This document shows, one piece after another, positions 54,849 to 63,253 of a stretch of DNA of 64,000 bases; position 1 is the stretch's first letter; every line of letters begins with the position of its first letter. The DNA is taken from IMG/VR virus record IMGVR_UViG_3300022935_000005, positions 62,001 through 126,000 of that record; one strand, given 5' to 3'. Position numbers and translations under genes: made by a program. Source of the stretch: a virus. The notes beneath the pieces were generated by a model. It worked only from the letters and a program-made list of their open reading frames with translations. It did not search any database and had not been told where the DNA came from.

Positions 54849-57800
54849 ATGGCCGAACAAACATTTAGATCACCCGGTTTTTTCGAGAGAGAGATTGATG
54901 CATCTCAAAGACAGACAGAAATTGTGGGTGTTCCCGCAGGAGTAGTAGGTACCGCCGAGAAGGGTCCCGCTTTCGTTCCTGTTACAGTAGGAAGCACAGC
55001 AGATTTTGTTAACAAGTTTGGAACAGTAGATCCAGAAAGATTTGGACCGTACGCTGTAGATGCATTTCTTTCGAACAGAACTGCTTTGACATACGTTAGA
55101 GTACTGGGTGCTGGCGCGAATGAGACCGCCGCTGATATAACAAATACACAGAACACAGGGACCGTCTTAAACGCCGGGTTTAAAATTGAACCTATTATTT
55201 CTGATTCACCAATGAGTGCATCGGACAGTTCAGTCCAGTTCATCGTTGCGCGTCACGATGTATCCGCGTCAGCAGATTATTCGTTCCCGCAGTTTACAGA
55301 CAACCCTTCATTTGATCCAGGGAACACTGGCGACAAGGTTGACCTTGTTCGTGCTGTTGTTTTAACGGCATCAGGCTCACGCTTACAGGTTCTCGACATC
55401 GGAGAGACTTGGGGCAATGAGCTCGATCAAAACGCTGATCTAAAGAACGATTCAAGCCACGCTGCGAACCTTTGTTTTGCTCTGGCAATTTCGTCTTCGG
55501 CTGGTGCTGCTTTTACTAACGAATACCTTGATCAGGCTGGTGCGGGTGTTAAGATTGTTACTGCTTCGTTGAATCCGACACATCAATCATACATTACCAA
55601 TGTTCTGAATACTGACCCTCTGAAGTTCGCTGAAGAGAAGCACTTGCTATATCTCGACTTCGCGGTTGAAGATGAGTTGGCTTCTGTAGATGTTAACGCA
55701 GCACCAGCTGTAAGTGTCCTGTCAGGATCTAACAACGTGGTTACAACTGCTCTAACTGGCAATGCTGCCAAAGCTTTGAATGCGTTTGGTCGATTCGACA
55801 CAAGGTTTAGAACACCGAAATCACCTGCGATTATTTCACAGCCCTATGGAAAGAAAGAGCACGATTTGTTCCACTTCGAGACGCTTTCAGATGGTGAGTG
55901 GGGTAATGACAAAGTCAAGATCACCATAGCTAATATTAAGGCGTCGACAAACGACAACTACCCTTACCCAAGCTTCGAGGTTCAAGTACGTCGCTTTGAT
56001 GATTCCGATCTTGATCAGCAAGTCTTAGAGGCATTCCCAGGATGTGTCCTTGATCCAGACTCAGATAACTTTATCGGTAAGAAAGTCGGTGACTACAAGG
56101 CACGTTACAACTTCGACGCCACGAACGCGGCTGAAAAGAGAATCATCGTTACCGGTCGTTATCCAAACGTCTCAAATTTCGTGAGAGTTGTTCTTAACGA
56201 TGCAGTCTATAACAAGACCCTTCCAAGAGACGCATGTCCTTTCGGGTTCCGCGGCGTTCCGGTAATCAAGACTTCTGACGCGATGACAGATCGCCTCCAT
56301 ACAGGTCTCGAGCTCGACGGTATAACTTATGGTCAGGCAGGAGCGTCTCTTCAAAGGTTGTGGGGTGCTGATAAGTTAACCACTAGATACGCACTAACCG
56401 GTTCAATCGTTCCTCCGCTACCTCTTCGTTACAAGGTAACGCGTGGTGATGCAAAGGATGGCTGGTTCTCAGGTTTCCCTGGAGAGAAAGAGCTTGTTGA
56501 TAAGCGTCTCAACTGGGGTGTTAAGTACGAGCGTTGTCCAGAAACCGGAAGTATTGCAAACGCGAATCAGAACGTTAACGCTTCTAGCGTTCTCAACCCT
56601 CTAGTCCGTGCGTACTCTAAGTTCCAAGGGCTAGCAGAGATTGGCACTATTCTTACTGGCTCTGGCGCTGATGCCTTTAACGCTAACAAGTTTACTCTTG
56701 CTAGAGTGGTTCTTGCAGGTACTGGCTCTACCGCCTCGACGCTGCTAGACAACCTAACCGGATCCGCTCCAGAACATATGCTTGAAGCTGCGTACATCAG
56801 AAACGGTGTACCGGACTCCAAAGACTACACGATCATGGATCCGGATCTTTCTGATTACGGCAGAATTACTCTAGCGACTCTAATCCAGAGTTCATCAGTG
56901 AAGTTTAACCGCTTCACACCGTACACTGCTTTCAACATTCCAGTATTCGGTGGGTTTGACGGTGTTAATATCTTAGACAAAGATATGAGATACATGAACG
57001 ATAGAGCGGCATCGACAGATGATACCTCGAGCGTTGATGGTCAGATCGGAAAGGCCGCGTCTGGTTTCAGCGCTGGTACAATCGGTCTGAGGTCGAACCC
57101 AGGCGGTACTGGACGAAAGAACAACAGCATTGCTTCTTACAGAGAAGCCGCGACGATTATTACTGATCCCATGTCTACAAGGATTAACATCCTAGCAATT
57201 CCTGGAATCAGGGACTCATATGTCACGGATTGGGCCGCAGAGAGAACGAAGGACTACTCTATGGCTATATACCTCATGGATATTCCTGCGTGGTCTGAAG
57301 CCCAAGCACGTCTATTCCTCACTGAGGACCGCGAAGCTATCGCGTCTGCATCGATTGCGTGGCCTGATGTTAGAGAAACAGCTGAGCAGTTTGAGTCCAG
57401 AGTGTTTGATAATAACTACTCTGCGACGTACTTCCCAGATGTGTACATCACCGACAAGACCACTGGAAGCAGAGTAAGAGTTCCCGCTTCTGTGGCTGCT
57501 ATTGGAGCTTTGGCTTACAACGATTCAGTCGCATACCCGTGGTTCGCTCCGGCAGGTTTCAACAGAGGTGGCCTTGACCAAGTCAAGAACACAGACATTA
57601 GGTTGACGGCTGGTGATAGAGACACGCTATACGACGCAAGGATCAACCCGATTGCAAACTTTGCTGATGGTAGCTTCGTAATCTTCGGTCAAAAGACTTG
57701 CCAGCTCGCTCAAAGCGCGCTTGATAGAGTTAACGTCCGTCGAATGATGCTAGAGTTGAAGCGACAAGTTGTATCCGTTGCCGATAAGATTCTATTTGAG

Positions 57801-58037
57801 CCTAACACTCCTGCGACCAGAGCTCGTTTCGTTAATTCTGTTACACCGCTCCTGGCTACCATACAGTCTCAGCAGGGTATTGAGTCTTTTAGAGTCGTGA
57901 TGGATGATACCAACAATACTCAGGAAGACGTTGAGAACAACAGACTGAACGGTCGCATTGTTGTGGTGCCAACAAGGGCTATCGAATTTATTGCTATAGA
58001 TTTTGTCATTACAAACAGTGGCGTAGACTTCCAGTAG
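54849..58037 (+). CDS. gp18: Tail sheath protein 1 (gp18-like), 1062 aa
   Basis: AGGAG precedes the ATG. The N-terminus (FRSPGFFEREIDASQRQ, then VGVPAGVVGTAEKGPAFVPV) and the C-terminus (ALDRVNVRRMMLELKRQV near 955, GRIVVVPTRAIEFIAIDFVI at the end) are diagnostic for contractile sheath subunits, whose termini interlock between neighbours. T4 gp18 is 659 aa; the extra ~400 residues lie in the middle (about 130-600), probably as surface-exposed domains. The sheath surrounds the tube and contracts to drive it into the cell. A second sheath gene follows after 34 bases. The assignment is sure; the role of each copy is unknown. Confidence 0.95.
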   Translation: MAEQTFRSPGFFEREIDASQRQTEIVGVPAGVVGTAEKGPAFVPVTVGSTADFVNKFGTVDPERFGPYAVDAFLSNRTALTYVRVLGAGANETAADITNTQNTGTVLNAGFKIEPIISDSPMSASDSSVQFIVARHDVSASADYSFPQFTDNPSFDPGNTGDKVDLVRAVVLTASGSRLQVLDIGETWGNELDQNADLKNDSSHAANLCFALAISSSAGAAFTNEYLDQAGAGVKIVTASLNPTHQSYITNVLNTDPLKFAEEKHLLYLDFAVEDELASVDVNAAPAVSVLSGSNNVVTTALTGNAAKALNAFGRFDTRFRTPKSPAIISQPYGKKEHDLFHFETLSDGEWGNDKVKITIANIKASTNDNYPYPSFEVQVRRFDDSDLDQQVLEAFPGCVLDPDSDNFIGKKVGDYKARYNFDATNAAEKRIIVTGRYPNVSNFVRVVLNDAVYNKTLPRDACPFGFRGVPVIKTSDAMTDRLHTGLELDGITYGQAGASLQRLWGADKLTTRYALTGSIVPPLPLRYKVTRGDAKDGWFSGFPGEKELVDKRLNWGVKYERCPETGSIANANQNVNASSVLNPLVRAYSKFQGLAEIGTILTGSGADAFNANKFTLARVVLAGTGSTASTLLDNLTGSAPEHMLEAAYIRNGVPDSKDYTIMDPDLSDYGRITLATLIQSSSVKFNRFTPYTAFNIPVFGGFDGVNILDKDMRYMNDRAASTDDTSSVDGQIGKAASGFSAGTIGLRSNPGGTGRKNNSIASYREAATIITDPMSTRINILAIPGIRDSYVTDWAAERTKDYSMAIYLMDIPAWSEAQARLFLTEDREAIASASIAWPDVRETAEQFESRVFDNNYSATYFPDVYITDKTTGSRVRVPASVAAIGALAYNDSVAYPWFAPAGFNRGGLDQVKNTDIRLTAGDRDTLYDARINPIANFADGSFVIFGQKTCQLAQSALDRVNVRRMMLELKRQVVSVADKILFEPNTPATRARFVNSVTPLLATIQSQQGIESFRVVMDDTNNTQEDVENNRLNGRIVVVPTRAIEFIAIDFVITNSGVDFQ

Positions 58038-58038
58038 T

Positions 58039-58046
58039 ATAGTTAA
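58039..58046 (+). promoter_or_regulatory. Candidate late-promoter motif ATAGTTAA
   Basis: ATAGTTAA lies in the 34-base gap between the two sheath genes, 25 bases before the second ATG. It could allow separate transcription of the second sheath; inferred. Confidence 0.45.
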
Positions 58047-58071
58047 GAAATGAAACAGGAGATTATCAGAA

Positions 58072-61000
58072 ATGGCTGAACTTACCTTTAAAAGTCCGGG
58101 AGTGTCCACTAGAGAGATTGATCTTTCTGGCCCAACCCAAACGGGACCGAGTGGAATTCCTGCTGGTGTAATCGGAACCGCCAAGCAAGGTAGAGCATTT
58201 GTTCCGATCACTGTCGCAACATTTGCCGACTTCATCGCGGAGTTCGGAGATGTAGAGACAACGCTCTTCGCTCCGATGGCAATGAGACAGTGGTTAAGTT
58301 ATGCAAATGCTGGAACTTTCGTTCGAACCCTTGGTGCTGGTGACGGAAAGAAGAGAACCGCAACCGGCGCAGTAACAAACGCTGGGTTCGTTGTTGGGTC
58401 GCAAACTATCCAAACAAACGGTGCTATCGGAAAGAACGGTTATGCTGGATCGACTACAATAAACCCCGGAGCTCTTGGTAGGGCGCACTTCCTGGGTGTC
58501 ATTATGTCTCAATCAAATGGCTCCGATGTGTTCACAGATGCTGGACTTCAAGCTGTACAACCGATTCTCAGAGGTGTTCTCCTGGCACCCTCTGGTGTCA
58601 ACCTTGCGTTGAGCTCTTCAAGATACGAGACCACCAATAACCTTCCGCTGGGTGCACCCACTGCGAACAACTACGCTGCAAATTTCGCGTTCGGCACCGG
58701 CGCGGCCCAAGATGCTGGTTCAACGCTTGGTGCTGTTAACATCGGAGGTGGTCGCCAAGAGTTCGTGATTTTACAGAATGGTCACACTCACACTGACAGC
58801 TATCCAACTGTCATTACAGCGTCTTTTGATGTTGATGCTCCAAATTACTTTGGTAACATTCTAAACACTGATCCTACGAAGACAGAGCTAGCAGGTCACT
58901 GTCTGTATGCTCAATTCAACGTTCCTCCCGCGTTTGCGGTATGCTCAGGCTCATTGCGGATGGTCTCGACCTACAGTGCGTCTTTCGACGGTGTTAAAGA
59001 GGGTGTCACAATAAAGAACGAAGAGATTGCATTCCTCCTGACCGGTTCAGCAGGCAGAAACACAGGGACTACAACGAAGCCGAACTTTGAAGCCTTTACA
59101 GACAGGTTCCGGACTGCAAAGTTCCCGACTATAATTTCACAGGAATTCGGTGGTCAAAACAAAGACTTATTTACCGTTCACTGTCTTGATGATGGAGCGA
59201 TTGGTAACCACCGAGTTAAGATCTCTGTTGAGAACATTGTCAAGTCAACGAACGTAAACAATAAGTACGGCACGTTCGATCTGCTCGTTAGAGATTTCTA
59301 CGATACCGATGCTGAGCCGAAAGTTTTGGAGCGGTTTGTTAAGTTAAGCCTTGATCCTAATAACGAACGGTACATTGCTAGAGTGATTGGTGACTACAAT
59401 ATCTTCTACGATTTTGACAAGCGTGCTGGTGGCCAGAAGCTTGTTGTAGAAGGAAGTTATCCGAATGCTTCGAATTACGTCAGAGTATCTCCGTCAGTAG
59501 ACATGGAGCGTGGCACACTTCCTGCAACTGCTTTACCGGTAGGTTTCCGAGGAGTACCTCACTTGGTGACGTCTGGATCATCTATATTCGCAGATCCAAC
59601 TGCTTATGATGTCACAAGCGTTCTTGATGATGCTGAAGTCGCCGCGCAGCTGGTCCAGCCCCCGGTTCCGATGAGAAGAACTGTCGCTCAAGGTCTTGCG
59701 CCAAGAAAGAGAGTTAACTCATCCCTATACTGGGGTATCCAGCACGAGAAGCTGCAGAGTGTGGCACAGCCCAACTCTTCGACCACACTGGACGCCTCAA
59801 TCGATTCATACGGATTGTACTTCCCGACTTGGGACGTTGTGAACCAAGCAGCAATGGTTGGAGCTAATCCTGGCGTTGCTGATAATGATGGAACAATCTA
59901 CGATTGTGATAGATTCAATAACAACAAGTTCTCACTTGAGAAAATTCAGGTCATCACCAATTCTAGTGACGAAGCCGATGCTCAACAGTGGGCCGCTGCT
60001 ACCTACAGAAGGAAGGGTCTCGCTGAGGCGACAATGAATGACATTGATGGTAGTTCGTCGTCATCTACACGACTGCTTAGCGTAGAGAAAGACTTTGGTC
60101 TCTCGACTGCTCGTCCGTTCCTTAAGTTCACCATGATCGCTCAAGGTGGCTTCGACGGTCTAGACGTCTTCAATGAAGAAAGGGTCAAGATGACCTCTCC
60201 AGCCGTCAGAAGAGAAATGACATATGAGAACCAAGGTCTCATTGCTGGACCTACTGTGGCGGCTTACAGGAAGGCTCTAGATGTTATGGCTGAGAGATCA
60301 GACGTAGACATCCAGTTGTTGGCGATTCCAGGCATTCGTCACAGCGGAGTTACTGATTACGCGATCACAACCGTCGAGAATAGATTTGATGCAATGTACA
60401 TCATGGATATCGAGGTTGAAGACGTTCTTGGTAATATCGTCTCCGGGTCCGATCAAGATGTCAGTGTTACAAACACTGCAGCAACTTTCGCGGCAAGAAA
60501 TCTAGATTCAAGCTTCGCGGCTGCATACTTCCCCGATGTTGTAATGACAGATCAAACATCAGGTGCTGCTTCTTCTGCTCCACCAAGTGTAGCGGTTCTT
60601 GGGGCTTTCGGTCTAAATGACCAAGTTGCCTTCCCATGGTACGCCCCCGCCGGCTTCACCCGCGGCGCTCTGAAGAACGTAGTAGAGACACAGGTCAAGT
60701 TGAACAGAACAAATCTTGATACTCTCTACGAAGTAGACATCAACCCGATTACGTCGTTCCCACAATCACCAGAGGTTGTCGTGTTCGGACAAAAGACTCT
60801 TCTAGCCGCCCAAAGTGCTCTAGACAGAGTTAACGTACGACGACTCTTGATTGATATCCGTCGGCAAGTTAGAAAGATTGGCGATACATTCTTGTTCGAG
60901 CCAAACAGGGAGTCCACGCTGGCAAGGTTCTCAGCAGCGGTTACTCCGGTCTTAACTAGAATTCAACAGCAACAAGGCCTTGAGCGGTTCAAGGTTCAGA

Positions 61001-61134
61001 TCGATACCACAACGACTACTCAAGCTGATATCGAAAACAACACTGTAAGAGGTAAGATCTTCTTGCAGCCAGTACGTTCTGTCGAGTTTATCTCACTCGA
61101 CTTTGTTGTAACGAACGCTGGTTTGGACATATAA
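58072..61134 (+). CDS. gp18: Tail sheath protein 2 (gp18-like paralogue), 1020 aa
   Basis: CAGGAG precedes the ATG. The protein is a diverged paralogue of the upstream sheath: FKSPGVSTREIDLSGPTQ at the start, FRTAKFPTIISQEFG in the middle (FRTPKSPAIISQPYG in copy 1), and ALDRVNVRRLLIDIRRQV and VRSVEFISLDFVVTNAGLD at the end. Both ends needed for sheath interlocking are intact, so it is probably functional rather than a decaying copy. The middle domains differ most. The two could alternate in one sheath, occupy different zones of the tail, or be used in different proportions; sequence does not decide. The tube gene follows after 41 bases. Confidence 0.94.
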   Translation: MAELTFKSPGVSTREIDLSGPTQTGPSGIPAGVIGTAKQGRAFVPITVATFADFIAEFGDVETTLFAPMAMRQWLSYANAGTFVRTLGAGDGKKRTATGAVTNAGFVVGSQTIQTNGAIGKNGYAGSTTINPGALGRAHFLGVIMSQSNGSDVFTDAGLQAVQPILRGVLLAPSGVNLALSSSRYETTNNLPLGAPTANNYAANFAFGTGAAQDAGSTLGAVNIGGGRQEFVILQNGHTHTDSYPTVITASFDVDAPNYFGNILNTDPTKTELAGHCLYAQFNVPPAFAVCSGSLRMVSTYSASFDGVKEGVTIKNEEIAFLLTGSAGRNTGTTTKPNFEAFTDRFRTAKFPTIISQEFGGQNKDLFTVHCLDDGAIGNHRVKISVENIVKSTNVNNKYGTFDLLVRDFYDTDAEPKVLERFVKLSLDPNNERYIARVIGDYNIFYDFDKRAGGQKLVVEGSYPNASNYVRVSPSVDMERGTLPATALPVGFRGVPHLVTSGSSIFADPTAYDVTSVLDDAEVAAQLVQPPVPMRRTVAQGLAPRKRVNSSLYWGIQHEKLQSVAQPNSSTTLDASIDSYGLYFPTWDVVNQAAMVGANPGVADNDGTIYDCDRFNNNKFSLEKIQVITNSSDEADAQQWAAATYRRKGLAEATMNDIDGSSSSSTRLLSVEKDFGLSTARPFLKFTMIAQGGFDGLDVFNEERVKMTSPAVRREMTYENQGLIAGPTVAAYRKALDVMAERSDVDIQLLAIPGIRHSGVTDYAITTVENRFDAMYIMDIEVEDVLGNIVSGSDQDVSVTNTAATFAARNLDSSFAAAYFPDVVMTDQTSGAASSAPPSVAVLGAFGLNDQVAFPWYAPAGFTRGALKNVVETQVKLNRTNLDTLYEVDINPITSFPQSPEVVVFGQKTLLAAQSALDRVNVRRLLIDIRRQVRKIGDTFLFEPNRESTLARFSAAVTPVLTRIQQQQGLERFKVQIDTTTTTQADIENNTVRGKIFLQPVRSVEFISLDFVVTNAGLDI

Positions 61135-61146
61135 TCTGAGAACGAT

Positions 61147-61154
61147 ATAGTTAG
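61147..61154 (+). promoter_or_regulatory. Near-match to late-promoter motif (ATAGTTAG)
   Basis: ATAGTTAG differs from the consensus at the last base and lies 21 bases before the tube ATG. It may boost tube expression; inferred. Confidence 0.3.
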
Positions 61155-61175
61155 TAATAACAAGGAGTAACAAAG

Positions 61176-61664
61176 ATGCCAGAGACACTATCAGTTACCG
61201 ACATGCTGCCGAACAAGTTTGAGCCGAAAAGAAAGTTTCGGTGGGTGTTCGCTATTGAGGGTATTGACGCATTTCTTATTAAGACGGCTGCCCGTCCTAC
61301 CATGAACACTGCCGAGATCGAAATTCCATATATGAACGGTCAAAGGTATATCGCTGGTAAGACGAAGTTTGACGCAGTTTCAGTGACCCTTCACGATCCA
61401 ATCGCTCCGTCAGGTGCGCAACAAGTTATGGAATGGGTCCGTACTCATTACGAATCTGTTTCTGGACGTGGTGGTTACGCGGATTTCTACAAGAGAGATT
61501 GTCAGCTTAAGCTTCTTGACCCTGTCGGGACAGTCGTAGAGCTTTGGGACATGAAGGGTTGTTTCCTAACGTCTGCCGGTTTTGGTGACTTGGATTACGG
61601 CTCAGAAGATCCTGCAGAAATCGCTCTTACGATCCGTTTCGATAACTGCGTCCTTCAGTACTAA
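61176..61664 (+). CDS. gp19: Tail tube protein (gp19-like), 162 aa
   Basis: AAGGAG lies eight bases before the ATG. The length is almost the same as T4 gp19 (163 aa). The sequence shows the tube-protein plan: KRKFRWVFAIEGIDAFLIKT near 18-37, PYMNGQRYIAGKTKFDAVSV near 50-70, a helix IAPSGAQQVMEWVRTHYESV, and a final beta segment on LWDMKGCFLTSAGFGDLDYG. It forms the stacked hexameric inner tube inside the sheath. It follows the two sheath genes as in T4 and is followed by a terminator, which fits an abundant product. Very sure. Confidence 0.94.
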   Translation: MPETLSVTDMLPNKFEPKRKFRWVFAIEGIDAFLIKTAARPTMNTAEIEIPYMNGQRYIAGKTKFDAVSVTLHDPIAPSGAQQVMEWVRTHYESVSGRGGYADFYKRDCQLKLLDPVGTVVELWDMKGCFLTSAGFGDLDYGSEDPAEIALTIRFDNCVLQY

Positions 61665-61706
61665 TAAACATCTAGTCTCAGATTGTTTGCTAAGCTTCGG
61701 CTTACG

Positions 61707-61740
61707 AAAAGCCCTCCTTTACGGTGGGCTTTTTTGTTTT
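61707..61740 (+). terminator. Intrinsic terminator after tail tube gene
   Basis: AAAAGCCC pairs with GGGCTTTT, extended by CC/GG after one T-T mismatch, with a 5-base loop, and the 3' side runs into TTTTTTTGTTTT. It probably ends the sheath-tube transcript, perhaps incompletely, since the gp26-like gene follows. Confidence 0.85.
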
Positions 61741-61829
61741 ATTTTTATAGGTGAACGTTTACACACACTTCGTACTTCTTTAAGATGTTAATACGTAGTA
61801 TGTACGAATACGAATAACCGGAGCATTAA

Positions 61830-62669
61830 ATGTCAAACGAAAATGAAAGAAGCGAAATCTTTGGTTCCATGAAGGAACATATGCCTACCCATAACGTCAT
61901 GAGAGACGATTTTGGGTTTGAAGTCCCCGTTGAGACCGTTCCGCTCCCGTCTGGCGGTAAGTGCTATGACCAAGATCATCCGCTTCACGGAAAAGAGACG
62001 GTTGAGATTAGAGCAATGACTGCTAGAGAAGAGGATATTCTCACCTCAAAGGCGCTGATTAAGAAAGGTACTGTGATTAGCCATCTGATTAAGTCATGTA
62101 TGATCGACAAAAGAGTTGATCCTGACACACTTTTGGCAGGTGACAGAAACGCTTTGATGGTTGCGCTTAGAGTGACGGGCTACGGCGCAGAGTATAAGGT
62201 GGAAGTTGATTGCCCTGCGTGCAGCGAGAGATCAAAACATTCCTTCAATTTAGGTGAGCTGCCTATTAAGACTCTTGATCTAGATCCTATTGCTGAAGGT
62301 CAAAATGTTTTCGAGACTACGCTACCAGTTACTAAGGCTAAGATTAGGTTCAAGCTTCTAACAGGTCACGATGAGCAGGAGATTATGACGATCTCCGAAC
62401 GTCGTAAGAAACAAGGTCAAAGAGCAGAGAATCTTGTTACACAACGTTTAAAGTACGCCATTGTTTCAGCAAACGGTATTAATGATAAGACAAAGCTCGA
62501 TATGATGGTTAATAACCTCCCAGCTCGTGATTCGTTATTCTTGCGGAAGTTTATCGACAACAACGAGCCTGGCATTGAGATGAAGTCCTGGATGGATTGT
62601 CCTTCATGCCTTGAACATTCGGAGGTGAGGCTGCCTTTAGGCGCCGCGTTTTTTTGGCCTGACGAGTGA
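61830..62669 (+). CDS. gp26-like baseplate/tail assembly protein, 279 aa
   Basis: CCGGAG precedes the ATG. The central pattern VPLPSGGKCYDQDHPLHG, VEIRAMTAREEDILTS and DPDTLLAGDRNALMVALRVT is typical of the T4 gp26-type baseplate-hub assembly family found in T4-like phages. Two CPxC pairs (Cys 128/131 and Cys 257/260) may bind one zinc together. The gene lies between tube and tape measure, the classic place of tail assembly chaperones. It ends in a run of seven T (62649-62655, codons Phe 274-Phe 275 plus the first base of Trp 276), where a shift would continue into another frame (see next entries). Family assignment is good; a chaperone role is inferred. Confidence 0.8.
   Translation: MSNENERSEIFGSMKEHMPTHNVMRDDFGFEVPVETVPLPSGGKCYDQDHPLHGKETVEIRAMTAREEDILTSKALIKKGTVISHLIKSCMIDKRVDPDTLLAGDRNALMVALRVTGYGAEYKVEVDCPACSERSKHSFNLGELPIKTLDLDPIAEGQNVFETTLPVTKAKIRFKLLTGHDEQEIMTISERRKKQGQRAENLVTQRLKYAIVSANGINDKTKLDMMVNNLPARDSLFLRKFIDNNEPGIEMKSWMDCPSCLEHSEVRLPLGAAFFWPDE
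62649..62655 (+). other. Candidate programmed frameshift site (T7 slippery run)
   Basis: Seven consecutive T residues lie six codons before the gp26-like stop. A tRNA-Phe on the codon at 62652-62654 could re-pair perfectly after a +1 or -2 shift, and either shift enters the frame that ends at 62910. A -1 shift would hit a TGA almost at once. The frame entered is open only from 62641. Confidence 0.5.
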
Positions 62670-62706
62670 GAATAAAGAAGTCTATCTAGAGCAGATCTTT
62701 AATCTT

Positions 62707-62910
62707 ATGTATTATATGGGCTTCACGTATGTTGAAGCCTATAACATTCCTATTTGGGTTCGAATATGGATGATAACGAGGCTGAACAAAGAACTTAAGC
62801 GAGCGGGTGATGCTGGTTCTCGAGCCGCTCACCAGAATGATCCTGAGACTCGCGCTCTAATGAGTCGTCACAGGTCACAAGTACCGTCAAAATTGCGTAG
62901 ATTTACATAG
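62707..62910 (+). CDS. gp51-like small tail assembly protein or frameshift extension, 67 aa from first ATG
   Basis: The frame is open from 62641, but the first ATG is at 62707 and lacks a ribosome site. The coding pattern appears to begin earlier: EVYLEQIFNLMYYMGFTYVE followed by YNIPIWVRIWMITRLNKELK reads as one helical domain whose first residues precede the ATG. Similar small proteins follow gp26-like genes in T4-like phages (T4 gp51 is a hub assembly factor). I infer that it is mostly produced as a C-terminal extension of the gp26-like protein through the T7 slippery run; initiation at 62707 or at a non-standard codon is the alternative. The C-terminal 25 residues are polar and basic. Confidence 0.6.
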   Translation: MYYMGFTYVEAYNIPIWVRIWMITRLNKELKRAGDAGSRAAHQNDPETRALMSRHRSQVPSKLRRFT

Positions 62911-62931
62911 TTATAGAATGAGGTGAATGAT

Positions 62932-63177
62932 ATGCAAAGTGTTAACGATACATTTCTCAGAGATTGTGCTCTTTACGTCAAGGGTGAGATATCAGAAATC
63001 AAGCTAAAGGGTAACAAAGATGCTGTGAACCTTTTTGCGAAAGTTCTATCAGAGTCCCGGCGCTTTTATGTAGCCCTACAGTCTGGTGAGATGAAGGATG
63101 TCATACCACTTCTAGAGAGGAAGAGGGCCGCCTCTAGGGCCCTACGTAAAAAGACAGGTTATGTTTGGCCCCTATGA
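62932..63177 (+). CDS. Small helical protein before tape measure, 81 aa
   Basis: I choose the ATG at 62932 because AGGTG lies six bases before it; a GTG nine bases upstream overlaps that ribosome site. The protein is helical with charged residues (DAVNLFAKVLSESRRFYVAL, LERKRAASRALRKKTGY) and no known family. It lies between the gp26-like pair and the tape measure, so a role in tape-measure chaperoning or tail-length control is plausible by position. An ATAGTTAT near match lies at 62907-62914. Confidence 0.6.
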   Translation: MQSVNDTFLRDCALYVKGEISEIKLKGNKDAVNLFAKVLSESRRFYVALQSGEMKDVIPLLERKRAASRALRKKTGYVWPL

Positions 63178-63195
63178 TCAAATAAAGGGCGCAGA

Positions 63196-63238
63196 TTCTC
63201 GTTCGTTATATTTAATGGTAAGGTAGCGTTAACGAGAA
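63196..63238 (+). repeat. Inverted repeat flanking a late-promoter-like motif
   Basis: TTCTCGTT at 63196-63203 and AACGAGAA at 63231-63238 are perfect 8-base inverted repeats, 27 bases apart, on either side of ATATTTAA. They could be an operator or a stem around the start of the tape-measure transcript; inferred. Confidence 0.4.
63208..63215 (+). promoter_or_regulatory. Candidate late-promoter motif ATATTTAA
   Basis: ATATTTAA lies 38 bases before the tape-measure ATG in a 76-base gap. Part of the recurrent set; function inferred. Confidence 0.45.
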
Positions 63239-63253
63239 GTGTAAGAGCATAGC

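Noticed and set aside
62649-62669. A classical -1 frameshift at the T7 run
   Set aside because: A -1 shift reads TTG GCC TGA and stops at once; only +1 or -2 enters the long open frame.
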